Positions 1-6,049 of a stretch of 7,300 nucleotides of DNA are shown in pieces. Position numbers and translations under genes: made by a program. Source of the DNA: Candidatus Shapirobacteria bacterium (GTDB taxonomy: Bacteria > Patescibacteriota > Microgenomatia > UBA12405 > UBA6130). Position 1 is the stretch's first letter. Each line of letters begins with the position of its first letter. A model generated the notes under the pieces. It ran no database searches, was not told where the DNA came from, and saw only the letters and a list, made by a program, of their open reading frames with translations. The stretch covers positions 1 to 7,300 of the forward strand of contig JALTFB010000046.1 in assembly GCA_027007615.1 (NCBI GenBank), written 5' to 3'.

Positions 1-1674
1 GATTGGCCTCTTCAGCAAAAGGTGGAGAAAATAGTCAAGGATGAATTGAACAAAGTAAAGGCTTTGCATATTACCAATGCCGGAGTGGTAGTTATCAATC
101 CCCAAACAGGTGAGGTTTTGGCGATGGATGGATCGAAAGATTATTTTGCCAAGGATATTGACGGTAAATTTAATGTGGTAACCCAAGCGCTGCGCCAACC
201 GGGGTCGGCAATTAAGCCGGTGACATATGGTTTGGCTTTAGAGAAAGGCTATACAGCCGCTACGCTTATAATGGATGTAAAGACCGTTTTTCCCGCTTCT
301 TCGCCGGGCCAACCAGACTATGTTCCCGTTAACTATGACGGTAAGTATCATGGCCCTCTCCAGTTGCGATATGCCTTTGGGAATTCTATAAATGTGCCGG
401 CAGTAAAAATGTTGGCCTTGGTTGGCTTGAAAAATATGTTGGCAAAAGCCAATCAAATGGGAATTACCACTTTAGCTCCTACTAAGAAGAATTTACAGCG
501 CTTTGGTTTAGCGGTTACTTTAGGCGGCGGCGAGGTTCGCATGATTGATTTGGCCGGAGCCTATACGGCATTTGCCAATCAGGGGCGGATGGAAAAACCG
601 GTGGGTATATTGGAAGTGAAAGACAGGCGGCAGCGAACTTTATCTCGCTTTCGGCCCACACCGGGAAAAACCGTTTTTTCGAAAGGGACGGCTTTCATAA
701 TCAGTGATATTCTATCAGATGATAAAGCTCGTCTGATTAGTTTTGGGCCTCATAGCGGTTTGTATATACCCAATAGAAAAATAGCTGTTAAAACAGGAAC
801 GACCAATGACAAGAGAGACAATTGGGCGGTAGGTTGGACGAAAAATATTTTGGTAGCTGTTTGGGTGGGAAACAACGATAATTCGCCAATGAAACGAGTC
901 GCCTCAGGCATTTCCGGAGCAACGCCGATCTGGCGGAAAGTTATGTTGGCATCTCTTAACAGCTATGGTTATCAGCAAATAGAGAAGCCCGATAGTGTCC
1001 ATAAATTGGGAGTAGACATTGTTTCCGGCTATCCGGCCCATGATGGTTTTCCTTCGCGCCAAGAGTACTTTATAAAAGGAACGGAACCCACAGAAAAAGA
1101 TCCTGTCCATGTTAAGTTAAAAGTCTGCCGGGGACAAAACAAATTAGCCACACCGTCTTTGATTGCCGCCGGAGATTATGATGAGAAGGAATTTTTTGTC
1201 TTCAAAGAGGAAGATCCCGTTTCTCGCGACGGAAAGAACCGTTGGCAAGAAGGAGTTCTTAATTGGCTGGCAACTAAAAAAGATCCTCGTTACCATCCTC
1301 CTAACGGCTATTGTCATGGGGGTTCTGCGGCAGTTTATTTTCAACAGCCGAACAATAAAGACAGCGTCGGCAATAATTTCCTCCTTAAGCTAAGGGTAGA
1401 TACCTTAAAGCCTGTAAAATATTTGCGGGTGTTGGCTAATGGAGCGGAGGTGGCCCACTTTACTAATCTCCCTTATGAAAAGACAATCCATTTGGATGAC
1501 GGTGTCTACCAGCTTAGAGCTGAGGTGAAAACCAGCGATAACCAAGGAGCGGATAAAACTATTAAAATAGGAGTTAACAAGCCTTGGGATTGGCAGCCTA
1601 CCCCGACACCGACCCCTACCCCGTTACCGACACTTGAGCCTACAGCTTCGCCTTCAGCTACAACAAGCCCTTGA
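1..1674 (+). CDS. Class A penicillin-binding protein (PBP1A-like), 3' part; transpeptidase domain plus extracellular tail
   Basis: The reading frame is open from base 1, so the start lies outside the window. A GTG at 22 is in frame but is internal. Residues below are numbered from that GTG. The transpeptidase (PF00905-type) carries all three active-site motifs: SAIK at 62-65 (nucleophile S62) in a GSAIKP context, SIN at 122-124, and KTGT at 257-260 followed by the usual NWAVGWT and VAVWVGNND segments. The enzyme cross-links peptidoglycan stem peptides outside the membrane and is the target of beta-lactams. The first residues (DWPLQQKVEK) match the linker after the glycosyltransferase-51 domain in class A proteins, so a GT51 domain and a membrane anchor probably lie upstream; this is inferred. 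After the catalytic domain come a segment with two cysteines (C369, C431), a beta-rich Ig-like stretch (about 437-517) and a Pro/Thr/Ser tail (525-550). The TGA stop lies 23 bp from the convergent rplT. Confidence 0.93.
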   Translation, partial: DWPLQQKVEKIVKDELNKVKALHITNAGVVVINPQTGEVLAMDGSKDYFAKDIDGKFNVVTQALRQPGSAIKPVTYGLALEKGYTAATLIMDVKTVFPASSPGQPDYVPVNYDGKYHGPLQLRYAFGNSINVPAVKMLALVGLKNMLAKANQMGITTLAPTKKNLQRFGLAVTLGGGEVRMIDLAGAYTAFANQGRMEKPVGILEVKDRRQRTLSRFRPTPGKTVFSKGTAFIISDILSDDKARLISFGPHSGLYIPNRKIAVKTGTTNDKRDNWAVGWTKNILVAVWVGNNDNSPMKRVASGISGATPIWRKVMLASLNSYGYQQIEKPDSVHKLGVDIVSGYPAHDGFPSRQEYFIKGTEPTEKDPVHVKLKVCRGQNKLATPSLIAAGDYDEKEFFVFKEEDPVSRDGKNRWQEGVLNWLATKKDPRYHPPNGYCHGGSAAVYFQQPNNKDSVGNNFLLKLRVDTLKPVKYLRVLANGAEVAHFTNLPYEKTIHLDDGVYQLRAEVKTSDNQGADKTIKIGVNKPWDWQPTPTPTPTPLPTLEPTASPSATTSP

Positions 1675-1697
1675 TGATTGCTATGGAGAAAAATTGA

Positions 1698-2063
1698 TTA
1701 TTTTTTCTTTTTCGTCGTTTTGCTAACAATTTTTTGAAATAACGAAACAAATTTCTTTGGTTCTTTCGCCGCTAAATGGGCCAACATTTTTCGATTGATA
1801 GCAATTTTTTGATCATTCATTAGCTTAATAAAATGGGAATAGGAAAAGCCATGTTGGCGAACCGCGGCGTTTATTCTTATAATCCAAAGCCGACGGATAT
1901 CGCGTTTGCGTCGCCGCCGGCCGGCAAAAGCGTATTGGCCGGCATGGAGAAGAGCTTCATGGGCAACTTTGAATAAACGATGGCGTGTCATTCGATAGCC
2001 CTTGGTGGCTTTTATTACCTTGGTATGGCGGCGGCGGCGAGTATAACCGGTTTTTACCCTCAT
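1698..2063 (-). CDS. rplT: Large ribosomal subunit protein L20 (bL20)
   Basis: This 121-residue basic protein matches bL20 along its whole length, which is the usual family size. The N-terminus has the RVK-G-TRRRRHTK pattern. The centre has the family signature AGQYAFAGRRRRKRD followed by RRLWIIRINAA, and then GFSYSHFI and the INRKMLAHLA segment. L20 binds 23S rRNA early in 50S assembly; in E. coli and Bacillus it also represses its own operon, but I see no mRNA site here that would show this. The ATG overlaps the rpmI stop as ATGA, so translation is probably coupled. Upstream there is only a weak AGG, with no strong Shine-Dalgarno sequence. A short lysine-rich tail (TTKKKK) ends the protein at a TAA. 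It is the last gene of the translation block. Confidence 0.97.
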   Translation of the reverse strand: MRVKTGYTRRRRHTKVIKATKGYRMTRHRLFKVAHEALLHAGQYAFAGRRRRKRDIRRLWIIRINAAVRQHGFSYSHFIKLMNDQKIAINRKMLAHLAAKEPKKFVSLFQKIVSKTTKKKK

Positions 2064-2269
2064 TTGCGGATGCCTAATAATTTTTTAATTTTAATAGCTA
2101 GACGACCTTTAACCAAAGCGGGCCTTTTTAGATTACGCTTCTGTTTGCGGCTTTTTTTCCGGCGTAGATGCCGATTGCCGCTATGTAAACGAAGAACTTT
2201 TCCCGTTTTAGTAATGCGGAAACGCTTAGAAACGGATTTTCTAGTTTTCTGCTTTATTTTCTTTTTCAT
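2060..2269 (-). CDS. rpmI: Large ribosomal subunit protein L35 (bL35)
   Basis: A 69-residue, extremely basic protein with the bL35 pattern: KTRKSVSKRFRITKTGKV near the start, then a histidine-containing turn (HSGNRHLRRKK) and a KSRKQKRNLKRPALV stretch. The family is usually about 65 residues. L35 is a late-assembling 50S protein. The ATG lies inside the 3' end of infC, in another frame, giving a 29-nt overlap, and the TGA shares bases with the rplT ATG. No Shine-Dalgarno sequence is visible before the start, only an A/T-rich stretch, so translation probably depends on ribosomes finishing infC; this is inferred. The infC-rpmI-rplT order supports the call. Confidence 0.96.
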   Translation of the reverse strand: MKKKIKQKTRKSVSKRFRITKTGKVLRLHSGNRHLRRKKSRKQKRNLKRPALVKGRLAIKIKKLLGIRK

Positions 2270-2795
2270 TTTTATTTACAGGTTTAAAAAAAGCAATTAG
2301 CCTTTTACCAATAATTTTTGCTTTTTCCTCCATTTGATAATAATCCACTAAATTTTGACTAATTTTTTCAATTAATTCATAGCCGAAACTTTGTTTCGTA
2401 ATTTGCCGGCCCCGAAAACGGATGGTAACCTTGAGCCGTTCTCCTTGCTGGCTAAATTTTTTAGCCCTTTCCAACCGACCTTTTAAATCTGCTTCGCCTA
2501 TAAATGGCGAGAAACGTAATTCCTTAACTTGCCCGCCTTTTTGTTTTCTCTTTTCTTCTCGGCGGCGTTTTTGTTCCTGATATTTAAATTTAGCATAATC
2601 AGTTAACTTTACCACTGGCGGTTGCGCGCGCGGGGCAATTTCAACTAAGTCTAACCCTTTTTGCCCTGCAAGCTGCCTAGCTTCTGACAATGTCAAAATA
2701 CCAACTTGTTTTCCTTGACTGTCAATAATTCGAATCGGCGATACTCGAATCTGCCAGTTAGTTCGGTAAAAAATTTTCGCTTGCTTTTTTCTCAC
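2241..2795 (-). CDS. infC: Translation initiation factor IF-3
   Basis: A 184-residue protein, close to the usual IF3 length of about 180. The N-domain (about 12-80) has TNWQIRVSPIRIID, LTLSEAR, GLDLVEIAPRAQPPVVK and DYAKFKYQEQ, all typical of IF3. A lysine/arginine-rich helix (75-88) links it to the C-domain (about 88-172), which has KELRFSPFIGEADL, LKVTIRFRGR and the closing LIAFFKP. IF3 binds the 30S subunit, blocks premature joining of 50S and checks the start codon and initiator tRNA. The start is GTG; an in-frame TAA lies four codons upstream, and no other common start falls between. An AAGAG nine bases before the GTG could be a weak ribosome site. It lies 20 bp after thrS, and its TAG stop falls inside rpmI. 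E. coli infC uses an AUU start; I see no evidence for that here. Confidence 0.97.
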   Translation of the reverse strand: MRKKQAKIFYRTNWQIRVSPIRIIDSQGKQVGILTLSEARQLAGQKGLDLVEIAPRAQPPVVKLTDYAKFKYQEQKRRREEKRKQKGGQVKELRFSPFIGEADLKGRLERAKKFSQQGERLKVTIRFRGRQITKQSFGYELIEKISQNLVDYYQMEEKAKIIGKRLIAFFKPVNKNEKENKAEN

Positions 2796-2809
2796 GGATA
2801 ATTGCTCTT

Positions 2810-2838
2810 AATATATCACAGAAGCTTTTTTTTGGCAA
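2810..2838 (-). promoter_or_regulatory. Possible internal promoter for infC-rpmI-rplT
   Basis: On the minus strand TTGCCA (2838-2833, 5 of 6 to the -35 consensus) is followed after exactly 17 nt by TATATT (2815-2810, 5 of 6 to the -10 consensus). The -35 box and spacer lie in the last codons of thrS. The -10 ends 14 nt before the infC GTG, which would give a leader of roughly 7 nt. The spacer contains an A-rich run, and such matches arise by chance in A/T-rich DNA, so this is the least certain of the complete -35/-10 promoters listed. Confidence 0.4.
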
Positions 2839-4576
2839 TTTCTTTGCCAATGGCTTTTATTAACAAGGGGATGCTTAGCGTTTCCTGCTTTTTATTGCCC
2901 CGGCGGCGCAAAACTGCTTTATTTTGTTTTGCTTCTCGGGCGCCCACAATAAGCATATAAGGAATTTTTTGTGTTTCTGCTTGACGCAGGCGGTAATTCA
3001 AGGTTTGATTTCCGGCATTTACTTCAAAGCGAATTTTAGCGGCTGCCAATTGCCGAGCTAATTTAACAGCAAAGGGGTTTTCTTTTGTGGTGATGGGCAA
3101 GACCGTTGCCTGAACGGGCGCCAGCCAAGGGGGAAAAGCTCCGCCGTAATGTTCGATAAGAATGCCGATGAAGCGTTCCAGCGAACCGAGGAGAGCGCGG
3201 TGGATCATAAATGGCTGTTGCTGCTTTCCTTGCTGGTCGGTATATTCCATCTTGAAACGTGTCGGCAAATTAAAATCAAGCTGAATTGTAGACAGTTGCC
3301 ACTCTCTGCCAATAGCATCATTGACAACGATATCGATTTTGGGGCCGTAAAATGCTGCTCCGCCCTCATCGACCTTGATATTTTCAAAGCCAGCCTTTCT
3401 TAGAGCTAAGCGGAGGTACTTTTCAGCCAATTGCCAATCTTGTGTTCCACCGATAAACTTATTGGAAAGCTTTGTGTCTCGAGTGCTGAGTACCACATTG
3501 AATTTTTCGAATCCAAAAGCACCGAGAATATATCTGGTTAATTTTAGAGCCCGATCAATTTCTTCTTTCAATTGATCTCGGCGGCAAATAATGTGGGCAT
3601 CATCCTGAGTAAAGCCGCGCACTCTGGTTAGGCCGTGAAGCACGCCGCTTTTCTCAAAGCGGTAAACGGTTCCCATCTCGGTATAACGGATGGGTAAATC
3701 GCGATAACTGTGAATTTTGTGTTTGTAGATTTTTATATGAAAAGGGCAATTCATTGGCTTGAGGCTATATTTTTGATTTTCAACCTTGAAGGGAGCAAAC
3801 ATGGAATCACGGTAGAAATTCCAATGCCCCGATTCTTTCCAGAGCTTGATGTTGGCAATATGAGGAGTACTTACTGGCTGATAACCTTGTTCGAGGTATG
3901 TATTTAGAGCAAAGTCCATAATAATTTTTCGCAGCATAGCTCCCTTTGGTTGCCAAAGAATAAGACCCGGACCCACGGTTTTGTCAATTAGAAATAGTTC
4001 CAACTCCTTGCCTAGTCGCCGATGATCGCGCTTGCCGGCTTCTTCGCGCATTTTTAAGTAATTGTCAAGCCTTTTTTTGGTGGGAAAGCAGGTGCCGTAA
4101 ATGCGAGTCAACATTTTATTTTTTTCACTCCCCCGCCAGTAAGCCCCGGCGACGCTAAGAAGTTTGAAATATTTTAATTTGCCGGTATTTGTCACGTGCG
4201 GCCCTCGGCAAAGATCGGCAAAATTTTTTCCGGTATAATAAACGCTAACCGCTTCACCTTTTTGTTCAATCTCATCAAGCCATTCCTGTTTATAGGGATT
4301 ATTACTAAACAATTTACGGGCGTTATCAATATTGATCAACTTTTTGGTAAATGATAACTTTTGTTTAACTATTCTATGCATTTCAGCCTCTATTTTGGGA
4401 AAATCCTCGGAACTAATTGTTAGCCCCCCAAGAGTTTCGAAATCAGCGTAGAAACCATCTTTTGTAGCGGGCCCCATAGCTATTAAAATTTTCTTGGGCC
4501 ATAAATTCAATAAAGCTTGCGTTAGAAGGTGCTCGCAAGAATGGCGAAGCGTTTTTAAATTTGTTTTTTCAGCCAT
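2816..4576 (-). CDS. thrS: Threonyl-tRNA synthetase lacking the N-terminal TGS domain
   Basis: This 586-residue class II synthetase charges tRNA-Thr with threonine using ATP. The editing (second additional) domain comes first: HSCEH at 12-16 and CRGPH at 123-127 supply the four histidine/cysteine residues that clear mischarged serine. The catalytic core (about 183-486) keeps motif 2 (EMGTVYRFEKSG, R306), the motif 3 region (LLGSLERFIGIL) and the zinc ligands C277 (MNCPFHI), H328 (TQDDAHI) and H459 (MIHRA). The anticodon-binding domain fills about 487-586. The E. coli enzyme has 642 residues; the shortfall is the missing TGS domain at the N-terminus. This is not a mis-called start: an in-frame TAA lies seven codons upstream with no other common start between, and the preceding gene ends 37 bp away. 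The MNCPFHI motif has Phe where E. coli has Gly. No T-box leader can fit in the 37-bp gap. Confidence 0.97.
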   Translation of the reverse strand: MAEKTNLKTLRHSCEHLLTQALLNLWPKKILIAMGPATKDGFYADFETLGGLTISSEDFPKIEAEMHRIVKQKLSFTKKLINIDNARKLFSNNPYKQEWLDEIEQKGEAVSVYYTGKNFADLCRGPHVTNTGKLKYFKLLSVAGAYWRGSEKNKMLTRIYGTCFPTKKRLDNYLKMREEAGKRDHRRLGKELELFLIDKTVGPGLILWQPKGAMLRKIIMDFALNTYLEQGYQPVSTPHIANIKLWKESGHWNFYRDSMFAPFKVENQKYSLKPMNCPFHIKIYKHKIHSYRDLPIRYTEMGTVYRFEKSGVLHGLTRVRGFTQDDAHIICRRDQLKEEIDRALKLTRYILGAFGFEKFNVVLSTRDTKLSNKFIGGTQDWQLAEKYLRLALRKAGFENIKVDEGGAAFYGPKIDIVVNDAIGREWQLSTIQLDFNLPTRFKMEYTDQQGKQQQPFMIHRALLGSLERFIGILIEHYGGAFPPWLAPVQATVLPITTKENPFAVKLARQLAAAKIRFEVNAGNQTLNYRLRQAETQKIPYMLIVGAREAKQNKAVLRRRGNKKQETLSIPLLIKAIGKEIAKKKLL

Positions 4577-4583
4577 TATTAGT

Positions 4584-4612
4584 ATTAAACATACTTAGGA
4601 AAGAAAAGTCAA
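4584..4612 (-). promoter_or_regulatory. Predicted thrS promoter with leaderless geometry
   Basis: On the minus strand TTGACT (4612-4607, 5 of 6 to consensus) is followed after a 17-nt spacer by TTTAAT (4589-4584, 5 of 6). The -10 box ends 7 nt before the thrS ATG, so transcription should begin at or within a base or two of the A of ATG. No Shine-Dalgarno sequence is present between the box and the start. It fills most of the 37-bp gap between thrS and the gene before it. The boxes are seen directly; their activity is inferred. Confidence 0.6.
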
Positions 4613-4613
4613 A

Positions 4614-5132
4614 TTAGCTGGCTGATCGGCTGGCAGAATGTTCCGATGAAAGCAGAAATTGCGCTCCGCCTCTTTTTTTATTGCTGACTGTGCCCCAAAA
4701 ATCGCCTTTCCTCCGCTTTCGCTTGCTCCATTCCTGAAGCCAAAGGTCAACGTCATCCACGTTGTGGACCAGCTGTTGTAGCCTTCGGCGGATATGTTGC
4801 CAAAAGCTTAATTCATAACGACTGGTCTTGACAACGGGCTGTTCAATGGCGTGGTCGATTGTTCGGTGAACATGGACTACTTTTTTAGCGAGCTGTTTTA
4901 TTTCTTGATGAATAGCGGCTATTTCGGCTTTAATTTGCCGCTGTTCGCCGTCATAAACTATCTCGGTTGGTTTGTGGGTTTCGAGTTTTTCTTTTTGTTT
5001 TAAGAAAGCTAGCCGCCGCAAAATTTCCCGCCGTTGCTGTTCCAAGCCTTGTTCCTGTTGAAGAAAAACTTCCGGCTGCCACTGTTGTGAGGCAAAATTT
5101 CCTTTCTGTGATTGGTTATTACCCTTAGCCAT
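4614..5132 (-). CDS. Small basic coiled-coil protein of unknown function (DUF5660-like)
   Basis: This 172-residue protein has no signal peptide or membrane segment, so it is probably cytoplasmic. Residues 1-20 are polar and Gln/Asn-rich. Residues about 21-92 are charged and helical with coiled-coil character (LEQQRREILRRLAFLKQKEK, then KAEIAAIHQEIKQLAKKV). The C-terminal part has a helical SFWQHIRRRLQQLV segment, an aromatic WLQEWSKRKRRK stretch, FWGTV, and a Ser-rich end with FLLSSEHSASRSAS. From memory this C-terminal pattern resembles DUF5660 proteins of Patescibacteria; I could not confirm that. It lies between tig and thrS on the same strand, 13 bp after tig, which hints at a role near the ribosome or in translation, but that is context only. 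The ATG is preceded by its own predicted promoter and no Shine-Dalgarno sequence. It ends with TAA. Confidence 0.85.
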   Translation of the reverse strand: MAKGNNQSQKGNFASQQWQPEVFLQQEQGLEQQRREILRRLAFLKQKEKLETHKPTEIVYDGEQRQIKAEIAAIHQEIKQLAKKVVHVHRTIDHAIEQPVVKTSRYELSFWQHIRRRLQQLVHNVDDVDLWLQEWSKRKRRKGDFWGTVSNKKRGGAQFLLSSEHSASRSAS

Positions 5133-5139
5133 TTAATAG

Positions 5140-5168
5140 ATTTTACTACAGGCTAGTGAGATATTCAA
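5140..5168 (-). promoter_or_regulatory. Predicted promoter for the small coiled-coil gene, leaderless geometry
   Basis: On the minus strand TTGAAT (5168-5163, 4 of 6) is followed after 17 nt by TAAAAT (5145-5140, 5 of 6). The -35 box and spacer lie in the last codons of tig. The -10 box ends 7 nt before the ATG of the gene at 5132, placing the transcription start at about the start codon. There is no Shine-Dalgarno sequence in the 13-bp gap. Confidence 0.5.
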
Positions 5169-5994
5169 GCACTTTTTGTTGCCGGAGGAGCTGTGTCAGT
5201 ATATAGGTGTTTGCCTGGGGATTGTTTTTGGTTAAATTGGCGATTTCTTCCTGGGCAACGGTAATATTTTCTTGATCGGCGATAGCGTCCAGGATAAGTT
5301 CCAATTTAATTAATGCTTCTACCTGCTGATGGTATTCTTGGTGGATTTGTTCAATGCTTTTTCCTTGAGAATGAGCATAATCATCAATACTCATGTTCAT
5401 TTTTTGCAGATCAGCAATTAGAGCGGCGATTTTCCTTTTTGTTTCTGTCTCAACCATTGTTTCCGGTAATTTTACTTTTATATTTGCCAGCAATGCGCTG
5501 ATGATTTGTTGGAAATGTTCTTCCTTCGCCTTTTGGGACTCAGCGGCTGTCGGTTCTTTTTCCCCGCCTTTTTCCGGTGTCCAAATATTACTTTTGGCAT
5601 TTAGCGATTTAATTTGTTCCTTATAGTTACTTAAATCAATTTTGGGCTTGCGTTGGCCGGTAATTTTTATTTGCCAATCTTCCCCCTCTTTTGCTTTTAT
5701 TAAATCGATTTTAGGCTGGCCGATGGGCTGCAGATTTTGTTGTTGCACCGCTTCGGCATAAATGGCCGGCAAAATTTGATTGCTTAACTGTTGGTAAAGC
5801 TTATCCTTGCCAATTTTTTCTTCGGCTACTTCCAAGGGGACATTACCCTTCCGGAAGCCATGACTCTCCAGCTGTTTGGCAAAACTTTCCAGCAAGCGGT
5901 TGTATTCAGCTTTGACTTTTTCTTTGGGAATAATAACGTTAAGTTCAAAAACGTCTTCTTTTGGCCAGCTGATAGTTGTTTGAATAGTTTTCAC
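5146..5994 (-). CDS. tig: Trigger factor without PPIase domain (ribosome-associated chaperone)
   Basis: This 282-residue protein is much shorter than the usual trigger factor of about 430. The N-terminal ribosome-binding domain (about 1-125) has VIIPKEKVKAEYNRLL, the signature loop GFRKGNVP at 46-53 that docks on L23 at the tunnel exit, and later AVQQQNLQPIGQPKID. A low-complexity linker (about 130-158) stands where the FKBP-type PPIase domain should be. It leads straight into the helical C-terminal chaperone domain: KLPETMVETETKRKI, MSIDDYAHSQGKSIEQI, and VEALIKLELILDAIADQENI. It would shield nascent chains but not catalyse proline isomerisation. Both flanking domains are intact, so this is domain loss rather than a broken gene. 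The start is GTG; an in-frame TAG lies five codons upstream, no other common start falls between, and the next internal Met is at 180. No Shine-Dalgarno sequence precedes it. Confidence 0.92.
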   Translation of the reverse strand: MKTIQTTISWPKEDVFELNVIIPKEKVKAEYNRLLESFAKQLESHGFRKGNVPLEVAEEKIGKDKLYQQLSNQILPAIYAEAVQQQNLQPIGQPKIDLIKAKEGEDWQIKITGQRKPKIDLSNYKEQIKSLNAKSNIWTPEKGGEKEPTAAESQKAKEEHFQQIISALLANIKVKLPETMVETETKRKIAALIADLQKMNMSIDDYAHSQGKSIEQIHQEYHQQVEALIKLELILDAIADQENITVAQEEIANLTKNNPQANTYILTQLLRQQKVLEYLTSL

Positions 5995-6003
5995 GATAGT
6001 TGT

Positions 6004-6032
6004 AGTCTAATCGAGACGGAGGCGAAAGTCAA
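6004..6032 (-). promoter_or_regulatory. Predicted tig promoter in the divergent intergenic region
   Basis: On the minus strand TTGACT (6032-6027, 5 of 6) is followed after 17 nt by TAGACT (6009-6004, 4 of 6). The -10 box ends 9 nt before the tig GTG, so the leader would be only about 0-3 nt. The -35 box lies 6 bp from the -10 box of the divergent glycosyltransferase gene, so two RNA polymerases could not easily occupy both at once. Confidence 0.5.
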
Positions 6033-6037
6033 TAGTA

Positions 6038-6043
6038 TATAAT
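6038..6043 (+). promoter_or_regulatory. Consensus -10 box of the glycosyltransferase gene, leaderless geometry
   Basis: A perfect TATAAT ends 6 nt before the ATG at 6050, so transcription should begin at the start codon. No good -35 box is visible: the hexamer at 17-nt spacing (6015-6020) is GACGGA. There is no TGn extended -10 and no Shine-Dalgarno sequence next to the start. A GGAGG-containing stretch at 6018-6022 lies about 28 nt upstream, too far to act as one. Confidence 0.55.
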
Positions 6044-6049
6044 TAACTA

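Noticed and set aside
1675..1697. Terminator between the convergent PBP and rplT genes
   Set aside because: The 23-bp gap holds no inverted repeat that could form a stable stem.
1980..2300. Plus-strand 106-codon open frame opposite rplT, rpmI and the end of infC
   Set aside because: It is antisense to three firmly identified genes, and its Phe/Leu/Arg-rich composition is what the complement of Lys/Arg-rich ribosomal protein codons gives.
2824..2834. A AAA AAG slippery heptamer near the thrS 3' end, suggesting programmed -1 frameshifting
   Set aside because: It lies two codons before the stop and a slip would change only a few terminal residues; no stimulatory structure is seen. It reads simply as Lys codons.
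3149..3907. Several plus-strand open frames of 60-85 codons opposite thrS
   Set aside because: All are antisense to the conserved ThrRS catalytic core and show no recognisable protein pattern.
4577..4613. T-box riboswitch or thrS operator-like leader
   Set aside because: Only 37 bp separate thrS from the gene before it and the predicted transcript begins at the start codon, leaving no room for a leader RNA.
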